From positions 248,001-312,000 of the forward strand of contig JBPOFA010000002.1 of the NCBI GenBank assembly GCA_051251595.1: 64,000 bases of DNA, written 5' to 3'. This document shows positions 24,958 through 33,133 of this stretch, piece by piece. Every line of letters begins with the position of its first letter. Position 1 is the stretch's first letter. This stretch comes from NORP110 sp051251595 (GTDB lineage: Bacteria > Pseudomonadota > Alphaproteobacteria > Rhodobacterales > Rhodobacteraceae). The position numbers and the translations under genes are program-made. A model generated the notes under the pieces. That model was not told where the DNA came from. It saw nothing but the letters and a program-made list of their open reading frames with translations, and made no database searches.

Positions 24958-25408
24958 ACGTTTCGGTTCCGTAAAGCGCGGCGGCGCGGGTCTCAAACGC
25001 GCGAACGATGCGTTGCATCGCTTCGTTAAAGACGACGCCAATCAAACGTTGCAGGATCATGTTGCGAAATTCAAAATCGACGAAAAAATCAATCTCGCAT
25101 CCGCCGTCGACATCGCGAAACGCCCAGTTGGATTTCATGTATTTGAACGGCCCGTCCAGATATTCGGTGTCGATCTTTTGGGTCTGTTCCCACAGGGTCA
25201 CCCGGCTGGCAAAGCGCTCGCGAAAGACTTTGAACGAAATCACCAGATCGGCGTCCATGATCACTGCATCGCCCTGGGGCGTCTTCGATTTGATTCGCGC
25301 AGCAGCACACCAGGGCAGAAATTCGGGATAGCTTTTCACATCCGCCACCAGATCATACATCTGCTTGGCGCTATAGGGCAGTGTTCTGGTTTCAGAATGT
25401 CTGGGCAT
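24956..25408 (-). CDS. RatA/COQ10-type START-domain protein
   Basis: This 150-aa SRPBCC fold protein resembles COQ10 coenzyme Q-binding proteins and the RatA family. Visible: RTLPYSAKQMYDLVADVKSYPEFLPWC at the N terminus, the lipid-pocket strands, GPFKYMKSNWAF, and the long C-terminal helix ending IVRAFETRAAALYG. I chose ATG 25408 (MPRHSE), which matches the family N terminus; the frame runs 10 codons further upstream. In alphaproteobacteria the likely role is in ubiquinone handling, not as a toxin. Confidence 0.88.
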   Translation of the reverse strand: MPRHSETRTLPYSAKQMYDLVADVKSYPEFLPWCAAARIKSKTPQGDAVIMDADLVISFKVFRERFASRVTLWEQTQKIDTEYLDGPFKYMKSNWAFRDVDGGCEIDFFVDFEFRNMILQRLIGVVFNEAMQRIVRAFETRAAALYGTET

Positions 25409-25476
25409 GTGCTCTTTGGTCTGGTGTATTGGGGCCATCCTTTCGTAAACTACGGCAGGAATTGCAAGGGGACTTC

Positions 25477-26025
25477 ATGACACAGCCAGCTTACGAGATC
25501 GATGAGTTGATTTCGGCCAAGACCATCGCCGCCCGGATCGAAGATCTGGCCCGCGAGATTAAGGATGCCTATTCGGACAGCGAAAAGCTGGTCGTGATTG
25601 GTCTGCTGCGCGGGTCATTCGTGTTCATCGCCGATCTGGTGCGAGAGCTGGACATGAATGTCGAGGTCGATTTCCTAGAGGCGTCGTCTTATGGCGACAG
25701 CACCGAATCCAGCCGCGAGGTGCGTATCCTCAAGGATTTGCGCGGGGAAATTTCGGGCCGGGATGTGTTGTTGGTAGAGGATATCGTGGACACGGGGTTC
25801 ACGCTAAAACACGTGATTGCCCTGCTGGGCACGCGCGGCCCGCGCAAGATGCACACGATCGCGTTGCTGGATAAGCCCTCGCGCCGCGAGGTGGACATCA
25901 AGGCGGATTGGACAGGGTTTGAAATCCCGGATGAATTCGTCGTGGGCTATGGCATTGACTTTGCACAAAGAAACCGAAACTTGCCCTTCATCGGCAAAGT
26001 CAGGTTTCTTGATGACGCGGGCTGA
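25477..26025 (+). CDS. hpt: Hypoxanthine phosphoribosyltransferase
   Basis: The 182-aa purine salvage enzyme makes IMP/GMP from bases and PRPP. The PRPP loop is VLLVEDIVDTGFTLKHV, the flexible loop region is FLEASSYGDST, and the C-terminal base-binding segment is DEFVVGYGIDFAQRNRNLPFIG. Start ATG at 25477 with AAGGGGAC upstream; the open frame extends 32 codons further but lacks similarity there. It is transcribed away from the RatA-type gene. Confidence 0.93.
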   Translation: MTQPAYEIDELISAKTIAARIEDLAREIKDAYSDSEKLVVIGLLRGSFVFIADLVRELDMNVEVDFLEASSYGDSTESSREVRILKDLRGEISGRDVLLVEDIVDTGFTLKHVIALLGTRGPRKMHTIALLDKPSRREVDIKADWTGFEIPDEFVVGYGIDFAQRNRNLPFIGKVRFLDDAG

Positions 26026-26046
26026 CGTGTTGATCTGGCCTGGGCG

Positions 26047-26235
26047 ATGAATATCAACCCACGTCAGTTCCTGCGTATGGCAAGATGGGCGCGTAACCCG
26101 CCCTCTGAAAAGCGGATCATTCTGGTCGCTGTGGCCATTGTCTTTTGTCTTGTCTTGTTTGCCTGGGAGCGTCTGTTTGGCTGGCCGGAATGGCTGACGG
26201 TCGACAGCATCCCCAAGGGGCGCATCAATCGCTAG
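26047..26235 (+). CDS. Small single-pass membrane protein, unknown
   Basis: The 62-aa protein has a basic N terminus (RMARWARNPPSEKR), one membrane helix (about 24-42, IILVAVAIVFCLVLFAW) and a short polar tail. It starts 22 bp after hpt and probably shares its transcript. Its 3' end overlaps that of the convergent LysR gene by 11 bp. I do not know a function; codon use looks genuine. Confidence 0.7.
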   Translation: MNINPRQFLRMARWARNPPSEKRIILVAVAIVFCLVLFAWERLFGWPEWLTVDSIPKGRINR

Positions 26236-27100
26236 CTGGAAGGCCTGCCAATTCGGGGGCGCGTTTGGCCAAGGCCTGCATCAGCAACTGCCGCACGGCC
26301 CTGATCCGTGGGGCGTCATATAGATCAAAGTGGCTGGCCACCCAGATATTGACTGCACTTTCGGGAAAAATGCCGCGCCTGCGTTCAAGCCGTGGATCCG
26401 TTTCCCCGACCACGCAAGGCAAAATCGCCTGCCCCAATCCGACGGCAGCGAATTCACGCAAGGTGATGAAACTATCCCCTGCGCCGACCAACTGATTTGC
26501 GGAAACGGTTTCTTGCATCCATTTGGCCGCTGGCGCTCTGGACAGGGGGCCGCTGAGACCAATCCACTTGTCCCGGCCACAATCCGGCCTTGCATAGACG
26601 TCAAATGCCAGCCGCGCAGCAATGTCGCCCTTAAGCTCATCCGACAGCGTGTCCGCAGGGCGCACGGCAATATCCGCGTTTAGCCTGGCTAATTCCAAAT
26701 GCGCGTTTGTCGACATCAGCTCAATTTGCAGGCAATGCGCCTCTTTTTGCATTTCGGCGACGATTGGGGGCAAAACGATCTGACAAATGGAATCAGTCGA
26801 GGTGACCCGCACTTTGCCCTGCAATGGGGCTTGGGTCCCTTGTACGGCGCGGTCCACGGCCTGGATGGCATTTTCGACCTCGCGGGCGGCCGTGATGACG
26901 CGCAGGCGGTCCTCTATGACCCGGTAACCCCGGGATGTTTTGTCAAAGATATCAATGCCCTGACGTTCCTCATAGGCGGAAACACGGCGCAGGACGGTTG
27001 CATGGTTCACGCCAAGTTTTCGCGCTGCAGCACTGACCGACCCGGTTTCGGCCACCGCCAAAATGAACCGCAAATCGTCCCAGTTATCATGGCTGTGCAT
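26225..27100 (-). CDS. LysR-family transcriptional regulator
   Basis: The 291-aa product has an N-terminal winged HTH (LRFILAVAETGSVSAAARKLGVNHATVLRRVSAYE), then a linker helix and a substrate-binding domain of two lobes. The Arg-for-Ser change in the usual HTH end (TVLRRV) is common in the subgroup acting on quinone or metabolite inducers. ATG 27100 has GGAG upstream; the open frame extends 12 codons beyond. It is divergent from the cytochrome c' gene with a 94-bp gap, so that gene is a plausible target. Confidence 0.9.
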   Translation of the reverse strand: MHSHDNWDDLRFILAVAETGSVSAAARKLGVNHATVLRRVSAYEERQGIDIFDKTSRGYRVIEDRLRVITAAREVENAIQAVDRAVQGTQAPLQGKVRVTSTDSICQIVLPPIVAEMQKEAHCLQIELMSTNAHLELARLNADIAVRPADTLSDELKGDIAARLAFDVYARPDCGRDKWIGLSGPLSRAPAAKWMQETVSANQLVGAGDSFITLREFAAVGLGQAILPCVVGETDPRLERRRGIFPESAVNIWVASHFDLYDAPRIRAVRQLLMQALAKRAPELAGLPASD

Positions 27101-27194
27101 AATTGCGTGACTCCACTGCAAAAATTCCCACTTCACATGAGTATTTACACAGGTAAGGTCGAGCTATCCATAACGATTCCTTCAGGAGTATCTG

Positions 27195-27662
27195 ATGTTC
27201 AAAAAAATCGCTCTTTCTGTTGCGACGCTCGCTGTTGCTTCAACAGCTGTGTTTGCAGCAAGCCACGCCGGCCCTTTCGACGCAGCAATCAAAGCACGTC
27301 AGGCCCAAATGGATCTTTATCAATATAACTTGGTCATCCTTGGCGGAATGGCCCAGGGCAAAATGGAATATAACGCAGAGGCCGCGACAGCTGCTGCGAA
27401 CAATCTGGCAGCTTTGGTGAACTTGGACCAGTCCACATATTGGCCTGCCGGCTCTGATTCCAGCGCTGTTGAAGGCACACGTGCCTTGCCTGCGTTGTGG
27501 GAAGATTTCCCAGGTGTCATGGCCGAAGCCACCAAGCTCAGCGAAGGGGCTGCTGCGATGCAAACAGCTGCCGGTGGCGGTCTTGAATCGCTACAGGCCG
27601 CAATTGGTCCGATTGGCGCTGCATGTGGCAGTTGCCACAAAGCATACCGCGCGTCAGAATAA
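27195..27662 (+). CDS. Cytochrome c' (c556-like)
   Basis: The 155-aa periplasmic haem protein has a signal peptide with cleavage near AVFA-ASHA (about 21), a four-helix body, and the C-terminal haem site C144-G-S-C147-H148-K typical of class II cytochromes. Members bind NO or transfer electrons. AGGAG lies upstream. It is followed 54 bp later by a dihaem cytochrome, and both may be under the divergent LysR regulator. Confidence 0.93.
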   Translation: MFKKIALSVATLAVASTAVFAASHAGPFDAAIKARQAQMDLYQYNLVILGGMAQGKMEYNAEAATAAANNLAALVNLDQSTYWPAGSDSSAVEGTRALPALWEDFPGVMAEATKLSEGAAAMQTAAGGGLESLQAAIGPIGAACGSCHKAYRASE

Positions 27663-27716
27663 CGCTTACCGGATGCGCCGTTCGCGGCGCATCCACCCCC
27701 AATCGGAGTACGTGCT

Positions 27717-28610
27717 GTGCGTATGTTGAAAGTGCTCTTCGCACTCGCGTTTATTGGACTGGTCGTTTTCTGGCTGGTGACCATCCCGAAAACCACAAAT
27801 TCAGATGAAATTGCAGGTCTTGTGGGCGATCCCGTCGCGGGCCAGCAAGTGTTCACGGCCGCCGGGTGTGCATCTTGTCATGCCGCCCCCGGCGCGGAAG
27901 GCGAAGCAAAGCTTGAGCTGGCTGGCGGACGCAGCTTTGTCAGCGATTTTGGCACGTTTTACGCCCCAAACATTTCGCCAGACCCAACTGCGGGTATTGG
28001 AAGCTGGGACACCATCGATCTGGTGAACGCGCTAAAGCATGGCACTTCGCCCGACCGGCAGCATTTTTATCCGGCATTCCCTTTCACGACATATACCCAT
28101 GCCAGTTTGCAGGACATTGTATCCTTGGCGGCGTATCTAAAGACCCTGCCCCCGGTGTCGACGCCCAGCAAACCCCATGATGTCGGGTTCCCGTTCAACA
28201 TCCGCCGCACTCTTGGCGGTTGGAAATTCCTGTTCATGAACGAAGGTTGGGTGCTGAAAGACGCCCCGACACCGGAAGTCGAACGCGGCCGTTACCTGGT
28301 CGAGGCCTTGGCCCATTGCGGCGAATGCCACACGCCGCGCAACGCTTTGGGCGGGTTGCAGATGTCCAAATGGTTGGCTGGTGGTCCGAACCCATCAGGT
28401 CAGGGAACGATTCCCAACATCACACCCGGCGCCCTGGACTGGAGCGATGAGGACATCAAGAATTACCTGACAACCGGCTTTACCCCAGACTTTGACACGG
28501 TTGGCGGTGAAATGGTTGAGGTGGTCGACAACATGGCGCAACTGCCCGAAGAGGACGTGCGGGCCATTGTTGCCTATCTCAAGGCCGTACCCGCGGTCTC
28601 AAACCCCTAA
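27717..28610 (+). CDS. Membrane-anchored dihaem cytochrome c
   Basis: The 297-aa protein starts with an uncleaved signal anchor (about 5-23) and carries two class I haem sites: C51-A-S-C54-H55 and C201-G-E-C204-H205. Distal methionines are probably supplied by later segments such as GGEMVEVVDNMAQL. It resembles the cytochrome subunit of periplasmic alcohol/sorbosone dehydrogenases, but no dehydrogenase is adjacent. The start is GTG 27717 with CGGAG at 8 bp; ATG two codons later is an alternative. Confidence 0.9.
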   Translation: MRMLKVLFALAFIGLVVFWLVTIPKTTNSDEIAGLVGDPVAGQQVFTAAGCASCHAAPGAEGEAKLELAGGRSFVSDFGTFYAPNISPDPTAGIGSWDTIDLVNALKHGTSPDRQHFYPAFPFTTYTHASLQDIVSLAAYLKTLPPVSTPSKPHDVGFPFNIRRTLGGWKFLFMNEGWVLKDAPTPEVERGRYLVEALAHCGECHTPRNALGGLQMSKWLAGGPNPSGQGTIPNITPGALDWSDEDIKNYLTTGFTPDFDTVGGEMVEVVDNMAQLPEEDVRAIVAYLKAVPAVSNP

Positions 28611-28612
28611 AA

Positions 28613-29572
28613 TCAGGCGCGGCCAAGTTTCTTGAGCCGCGCTTCGCGCAAGCGGGCGAAATCATCACCTGCGTGATAGCTCGACCGTGTCAGCGGCGTT
28701 GCCGAGGCCATCAGGAAGCCCTTGCCAAAGGCGGCTTTTTCGTAGGTTGCGAATTCCTCGGGCGTAACGAACCGGTCCACCGCGTGGTGTTTTGGGGTCG
28801 GCTGCAAGTATTGCCCGATGGTCAGAAAATCGATGTCAGCGGCACGCATGTCTTCCATCACTTGCATCACGGCCTGACGGTCCTCGCCCAATCCGACCAT
28901 GATGCCGGATTTGGTGAACATGGATGGATCGAGTTCCTTGACGCGTTGCAAAAGACGCAAAGAATGGAAATAGCGCGCGCCGGGGCGCACCTCTGGGTAG
29001 AGGCCCGGAACGGTTTCAAGGTTGTGGTTGAACACATCGGGTTTCGCGGCCACCACGACTTCCAGTGCTTCGGGGCCACATTTGATGAAATCCGGTGTCA
29101 GGATTTCTATGGTCGTGTCAGGGGCCTGACGGCGGATCGCACGGATGGTCTGGGCGAAATGTTCTGCGCCCCCATCCTCTACGTCGTCGCGGTCCACGGA
29201 TGTGATGACAACGTGGTTCAGACCCAGCTTTTTGACCGCATCCGCGACGCGGCCCGGTTCAAACACGTCCAACGCCTCTGGCGGTTTGCCGGTGGCAATG
29301 TTGCAGAAGGTGCAGGCGCGGGTGCAGACCTCTCCCATGATCATCATGGTGGCGTGGCCTTGTGACCAGCATTCCCCGACATTCGGACAGCCGGCTTCTT
29401 CGCAGACGGTCACCAGCTTATGTTCGCGCATGATATTGCGGGTCTTGGTGTAGCCCGCGGAATTGGGCGCTTTGACGCGGATCCAATCCGGTTTGCGCGG
29501 TTGGGCATTGTCGGGGCGGTGCGCCTTTTCAGGGTGGCGTTCGCCGGGGATCTTCAGGTCACGAGCGGTCAT
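28613..29572 (-). CDS. lipA: Lipoyl synthase
   Basis: LipA inserts two sulfurs into octanoyl groups on 2-oxo-acid dehydrogenases by radical SAM chemistry. The 319-aa enzyme carries both clusters: the auxiliary site C-E-E-A-G-C-P-N-V-G-E-C-W and the SAM site C-T-R-A-C-T-F-C-N (CX3CX2C). C-terminal RSSYHAGDD, with the Ser that binds the auxiliary cluster, is present. It converges on the dihaem cytochrome with a 2-bp gap. Confidence 0.98.
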   Translation of the reverse strand: MTARDLKIPGERHPEKAHRPDNAQPRKPDWIRVKAPNSAGYTKTRNIMREHKLVTVCEEAGCPNVGECWSQGHATMMIMGEVCTRACTFCNIATGKPPEALDVFEPGRVADAVKKLGLNHVVITSVDRDDVEDGGAEHFAQTIRAIRRQAPDTTIEILTPDFIKCGPEALEVVVAAKPDVFNHNLETVPGLYPEVRPGARYFHSLRLLQRVKELDPSMFTKSGIMVGLGEDRQAVMQVMEDMRAADIDFLTIGQYLQPTPKHHAVDRFVTPEEFATYEKAAFGKGFLMASATPLTRSSYHAGDDFARLREARLKKLGRA

Positions 29573-29668
29573 ATCAGCCTCTGGTTACTTAACGGACTAT
29601 ATAGACCCTCTGCCCGCCAGCCCCAAGCGGATATGTTGCATGTCTGATATGCGGCGTTGTTTTATGCC

Positions 29669-29694
29669 CGTCAGGCCCGGGGCTGGGCCTGACG
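29669..29694 (-). terminator. Hairpin after the DUF6456 gene
   Basis: A perfect 10-bp stem (CGTCAGGCCC / GGGCCTGACG) with a 6-base loop lies 12 bp after the stop of the minus-strand gene. The expected U-tract is poor, so this may be a weak or Rho-assisted terminator. Confidence 0.45.
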
Positions 29695-29705
29695 CGGCGG
29701 TGCCG

Positions 29706-30827
29706 CTAACCAATAAGGGCGGAATTTCCCAATTGTTCATAATGCCGTTTGAGCCGCTGCAACGCGATGCGCAAAACGATCTTGCCGGATCGGGCAGACC
29801 ATCCCATGCGTTTTTCGGCCGTTTCAACGCCATCCATATAACAACAGACCCGCAACACCACGTCGCCCAGCCCCGGCCCCAGATCCCGCAGAGCGTTGCC
29901 GACGCGTGCACGGGCGGCGGCGGCACCGTCCCGTGGGTCAGGTGTTTGAGGCGAAGCCTGTCCGCCGCCATTAAGAAAGGGTTCCCAATTTTGCACCGCC
30001 GGTTGTCCCATCCGGGCCAGTTCGAAATCTTCGCGCACGCGTTCGGCAACGGCAACAAGATCAGCCGACAGGAACGGGTTCCCGGCCTTGTCTTTGCGTC
30101 GCGCGATGGCGGATACCGGCGATTCCGCTAGGCTATAGCGGGCGCTGCGGGATGTACTGGGGTCGTCAAATGCCATTTGAGGATCCGCCCAAGAGCCATC
30201 AAATGTGGCTCGGGCCTCTGCAAAGCCGGTGGCGTTGCTTTGGTCTTCGTCCAACATCCGTTTCAACGCGCCACGGCCTGCCGGTGTGATTTGATAGCGA
30301 GAGATACGCCCCCCCGCTGCACTGGCAATCCAGTCGTTCAGGGCCATGGCATGCACGACTGGCCGGTCGGTGATCGCGGTGCGGATGGTGCGCCCATCCG
30401 TGGTTTCACGCACGACCACGGCCTTTTCCATTTCAGAGGCAACGGCAAGGCAGGCCGCAGGTTCGCACAAGCGGCGCAGGATCCTTTTGGATTCCCGTGC
30501 AATATGGTCTGGATCGGCAATTGGGGACTGGGTGTTGGTTTGCATGTTCATGGTGTTAAAATCCTTTTCGTTGGAATGAGTGGGCCTGGCGGGGACGGAA
30601 TGGTCCTGCCCCAGCCAGATCAGCGCGGTGTCGACCAAAGGGTCATCGCGCCGGGCTTCGGTTTTTCGGATTTGACGAAGGATGGTTGAGGCATGGCAGC
30701 CTGTGCGGCGTGCCAATTCGCGTATTGGAAAGCCGTGTTCCGTATGCCAGAGGTAATTTTGAACGGGCACGGGCAGCCAGTTTGGAAAACCCTTTGACGC
30801 CAAGGGACATTTCGCGGTGTTCAGCAT
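29706..30827 (-). CDS. DUF6456 helix-turn-helix protein
   Basis: The 373-aa product has a Trp-rich N-terminal part, then a clear HTH (FPIRELARRTGCHASTILRQIRKTE, about 36-60), a linker with an MNMQTNTQSP stretch, a middle wing-like region (ISRYQITPAGRGALKRML), and the C-terminal DUF6456 region ending in GWSARSGKIVLRIALQRLKRHYE, itself helix-turn-helix-like. Start ATG 30827 with GGGGGGAAAG. It is conserved in Rhodobacterales as far as I recall, but I know of no function. It is divergent from a DUF6477 gene; a perfect palindrome lies between them. Confidence 0.75.
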   Translation of the reverse strand: MLNTAKCPLASKGFPNWLPVPVQNYLWHTEHGFPIRELARRTGCHASTILRQIRKTEARRDDPLVDTALIWLGQDHSVPARPTHSNEKDFNTMNMQTNTQSPIADPDHIARESKRILRRLCEPAACLAVASEMEKAVVVRETTDGRTIRTAITDRPVVHAMALNDWIASAAGGRISRYQITPAGRGALKRMLDEDQSNATGFAEARATFDGSWADPQMAFDDPSTSRSARYSLAESPVSAIARRKDKAGNPFLSADLVAVAERVREDFELARMGQPAVQNWEPFLNGGGQASPQTPDPRDGAAAARARVGNALRDLGPGLGDVVLRVCCYMDGVETAEKRMGWSARSGKIVLRIALQRLKRHYEQLGNSALIG

Positions 30828-31091
30828 CTTTCCCCCCACGGAAAACCGGACCCGCCCCGCAGCGGACAACCTTAATATTGAATCCCGGGCAGAGGGCAGC
30901 TCTGACCACAGGACAAAGAGTTAATAACAACCTAAGGTTGTGTTTCTTACCAGATGATTAACAGCGGACTGGCCGTTTAAGATTGTTTTTAAATTTTAAA
31001 CAAATTGAAAAGGTTGCGTGCGGGGAATCGTTGCAAAACGCAACACACGCTTGGGTTGTGTAATTTTGATCCGAAATCGAAAGGATCAGAC
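30828..31091. promoter_or_regulatory. Divergent control region with a perfect 15-bp palindrome
   Basis: This 264-bp AT-rich spacer separates DUF6456 and DUF6477 genes. ACAACCTAAGGTTGT at 30927-30941 is a perfect palindrome. TTAA motifs recur (30921, 30958, 30977, 30989, 30996); one gives TTAA-N7-CTAA, close to but not a CtrA consensus. It is a good candidate for an autoregulatory operator. Confidence 0.5.
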
Positions 31092-31388
31092 ATGACAGAC
31101 CCAACAGACATACTTAGAAAAATCTATCGCCCACGGCTTTTGATCCGCGCGGCGCGGTTCGGATTGCAGGATTACCGTCGCGAGCGTGATCTAAAGCGGT
31201 TGACCCAAGCCAGCGCCACGCCGTCCCCGGCAACAGCGATCAGAGCGCTGATGCAACAAGAAGCGCAGCTAGAGGAAACGCGCAAAGCGGACGACGCCTC
31301 TTACCGCGTGACACGTCACGTCGAAGTGCTGATTGCGTTGATGGCAGAGGCGCGGTTGTTGCGGTCCCCTGGGCTTGGCAGTCAGTAA
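31092..31388 (+). CDS. DUF6477 family protein
   Basis: The 98-aa cytosolic protein is highly charged and helical. It contains LIRAARFGLQDYRRERDLKRL near the N terminus and a C-terminal helical part (VTRHVEVLIALMAEARLL). AAGGA precedes the ATG; the open frame extends 29 codons upstream into the control region. The family is small and specific to Rhodobacterales as far as I know, function unknown. Its 3' end overlaps that of the convergent mttB-type gene by 7 bp. Confidence 0.7.
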   Translation: MTDPTDILRKIYRPRLLIRAARFGLQDYRRERDLKRLTQASATPSPATAIRALMQQEAQLEETRKADDASYRVTRHVEVLIALMAEARLLRSPGLGSQ

Positions 31389-32926
31389 TTGGCGTCGGGC
31401 ATTTCGGCTTTTTTGCGGGCAACGTAATCGACCAGGGCTTCGTTGATGCCCGGGTCCAGCGCAGGGGCCTGATAGTCCGACAGCTGTTTTGCGACACGTA
31501 CGCCTGCAAGGGTTTCGGTATCACGCGCGCCCTCTTCGTCCCATGTTTCAAAGGGTTTGTAGTCAAAAACCTCTGAGCGCCAGAACGCATCTTTGAAATT
31601 GGCCTGCGTGTGGGCACAGCCCAGATAGTGTCCGCCGGGGCCGACTTCACGGATGGCATCCAGCGCTTGTTCGTTCTCTGACATATCGATGCCTTGGGCC
31701 ATTTTGTGCAACGCGCCCAGCTGATCCGCATCCATGACGAATTTCTCGTAAGAACTGACCAAGCCGCCTTCGAGCCAGCCACAGGCATGCAGCATGAAAT
31801 TGACGCCCGACAACAAGGCATTGTTCAGCGTGTTTGCGGTTTCGTAGGCGGCCTGAGCGTCGGGGAGCTTTGAGCCACAGAACGATCCGCCGGATCTGTA
31901 AGGCAGGTTCAGGCGGCGGGCCAACTGCCCAGCCCCCAATGTGATTTGCGCCGCTTCTGGTGTGCCGAATGTCGGCGCGCCGGAATTCATGTCGATCGAG
32001 GTGACGAAGGCCCCAAAGATCACAGGGGCACCCGGGCGCAGCAATTGGGAATAGGCCACACCCGCCAGGACTTCGGCAAGAACTTGGGTCAATGTGCCTG
32101 CAACCGACACAGGTGCCATCGCGCCGCCCACGATAAAGGGCGAAATGATGCAGGCCTGATTGGCTTTGGCATAGATTTCAAGCGCGCCCATCATCGTCGA
32201 ATCAAAGGTCATCGGCGAATTGATGTTGATCAGCGAGGTCATCACCGTGTTCTGGTCGACGAAGTCGTCGCCGAACAGAATCTTCGACATTTCAACGGAA
32301 TCCGCCGCACGGCTTGGTTCTGTCACAGAGCCCATATAGGGTTTGTCTGACAGCGTCATATGGGCCAGCAACATGTCCAGGTGCCGCTTGTTGACGGGAA
32401 TATCTGTGGGTTCGCATACCGTGCCGCCGGAATGGTGCAGCCATTTGGACATATAGCCGAGTTTCACGAAGTTCTTGAAATCTTCCATGGTGGCGTAGCG
32501 CCGGCCTCCCGCCTGATCGCGGACAAAGGGCGGGCCATAGACTGGCGCCAGCACCAAAGACTTGCCGCCGATTTCAACGGATTTACTGCGGTCGCGTGCA
32601 TGTTGCGTGATGTTGGAGGGGGCCGTTTCACATAGTTTTCGCGCCAATCCGCGCGGGATGTGAACGCGTTCGCCCTGAACATCGGCCCCCGCCTCTCGCC
32701 ACAACTCCAACGCTTTGGGGTTGTCGACGAAATTGACGCCGATTTCTTCCAGAATGGCTTCGGCGTTGGTTTCGATAATTTCAAGCGCTTCTGGCGTCAG
32801 GATTTCCAGATTCGGGATGTTGCGTTCAATATAGCGTGCGGTTTCAATATGAACTGCGCTGCGCTCTGCGCGTCGTGCGGCCCCACCCCCTGCACGTCCA
32901 CGGCGCCGTGTTCCTGATTCTGGCAT
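31382..32926 (-). CDS. Trimethylamine methyltransferase (MttB) superfamily protein, non-pyrrolysine
   Basis: The 514-aa TIM-barrel protein belongs to the MttB superfamily that demethylates quaternary amines onto a corrinoid protein. Recognisable: FVDNPKALELWREAGADV, HHSGGTVCEPTDIPVNKRHLDMLL, INSPMTFDSTMMGAL and GGSFCGSKLPDAQAAYETA. There is no in-frame amber codon, so it is of the glycine-betaine/other-substrate type rather than a true Pyl-containing TMA methyltransferase. The N terminus is Arg/Gly-rich. Start ATG 32926 with GGGAAG. No corrinoid protein or activase lies nearby, so the substrate is open. Confidence 0.88.
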   Translation of the reverse strand: MPESGTRRRGRAGGGAARRAERSAVHIETARYIERNIPNLEILTPEALEIIETNAEAILEEIGVNFVDNPKALELWREAGADVQGERVHIPRGLARKLCETAPSNITQHARDRSKSVEIGGKSLVLAPVYGPPFVRDQAGGRRYATMEDFKNFVKLGYMSKWLHHSGGTVCEPTDIPVNKRHLDMLLAHMTLSDKPYMGSVTEPSRAADSVEMSKILFGDDFVDQNTVMTSLININSPMTFDSTMMGALEIYAKANQACIISPFIVGGAMAPVSVAGTLTQVLAEVLAGVAYSQLLRPGAPVIFGAFVTSIDMNSGAPTFGTPEAAQITLGAGQLARRLNLPYRSGGSFCGSKLPDAQAAYETANTLNNALLSGVNFMLHACGWLEGGLVSSYEKFVMDADQLGALHKMAQGIDMSENEQALDAIREVGPGGHYLGCAHTQANFKDAFWRSEVFDYKPFETWDEEGARDTETLAGVRVAKQLSDYQAPALDPGINEALVDYVARKKAEMPDANY

Positions 32927-33133
32927 TTTCAACTTCCCACTGGCTGTCTTTTTAAGTCACTTAGCGCGAACAGCATCGACGCCATGACCGGATTGCGCCA
33001 TTTTCGGTGTATTAGCGACATTCCCAAAGGCCATTGGCGAAAATCCCGGCATCGGCAGCCAAAATCAACGGCCATAGCGTGCAAATCGCCTGCAGCCCTT
33101 GCGCCGATGCCCAGAGCATTCTATTCCGCTGGC

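Noticed and set aside
24956..25408. RatA toxin of a toxin-antitoxin pair
   Set aside because: No antitoxin neighbour (no ratB) and alphaproteobacterial homologues fit COQ10-like lipid binding.
30921..30999. CtrA binding site in the DUF6456/DUF6477 spacer
   Set aside because: TTAA motifs occur, but spacing is N8 or the second half reads CTAA; in AT-rich DNA this is weak evidence.
31382..32926. Pyrrolysine-containing trimethylamine methyltransferase
   Set aside because: The frame contains no TAG codon, and the corrinoid partner is missing.
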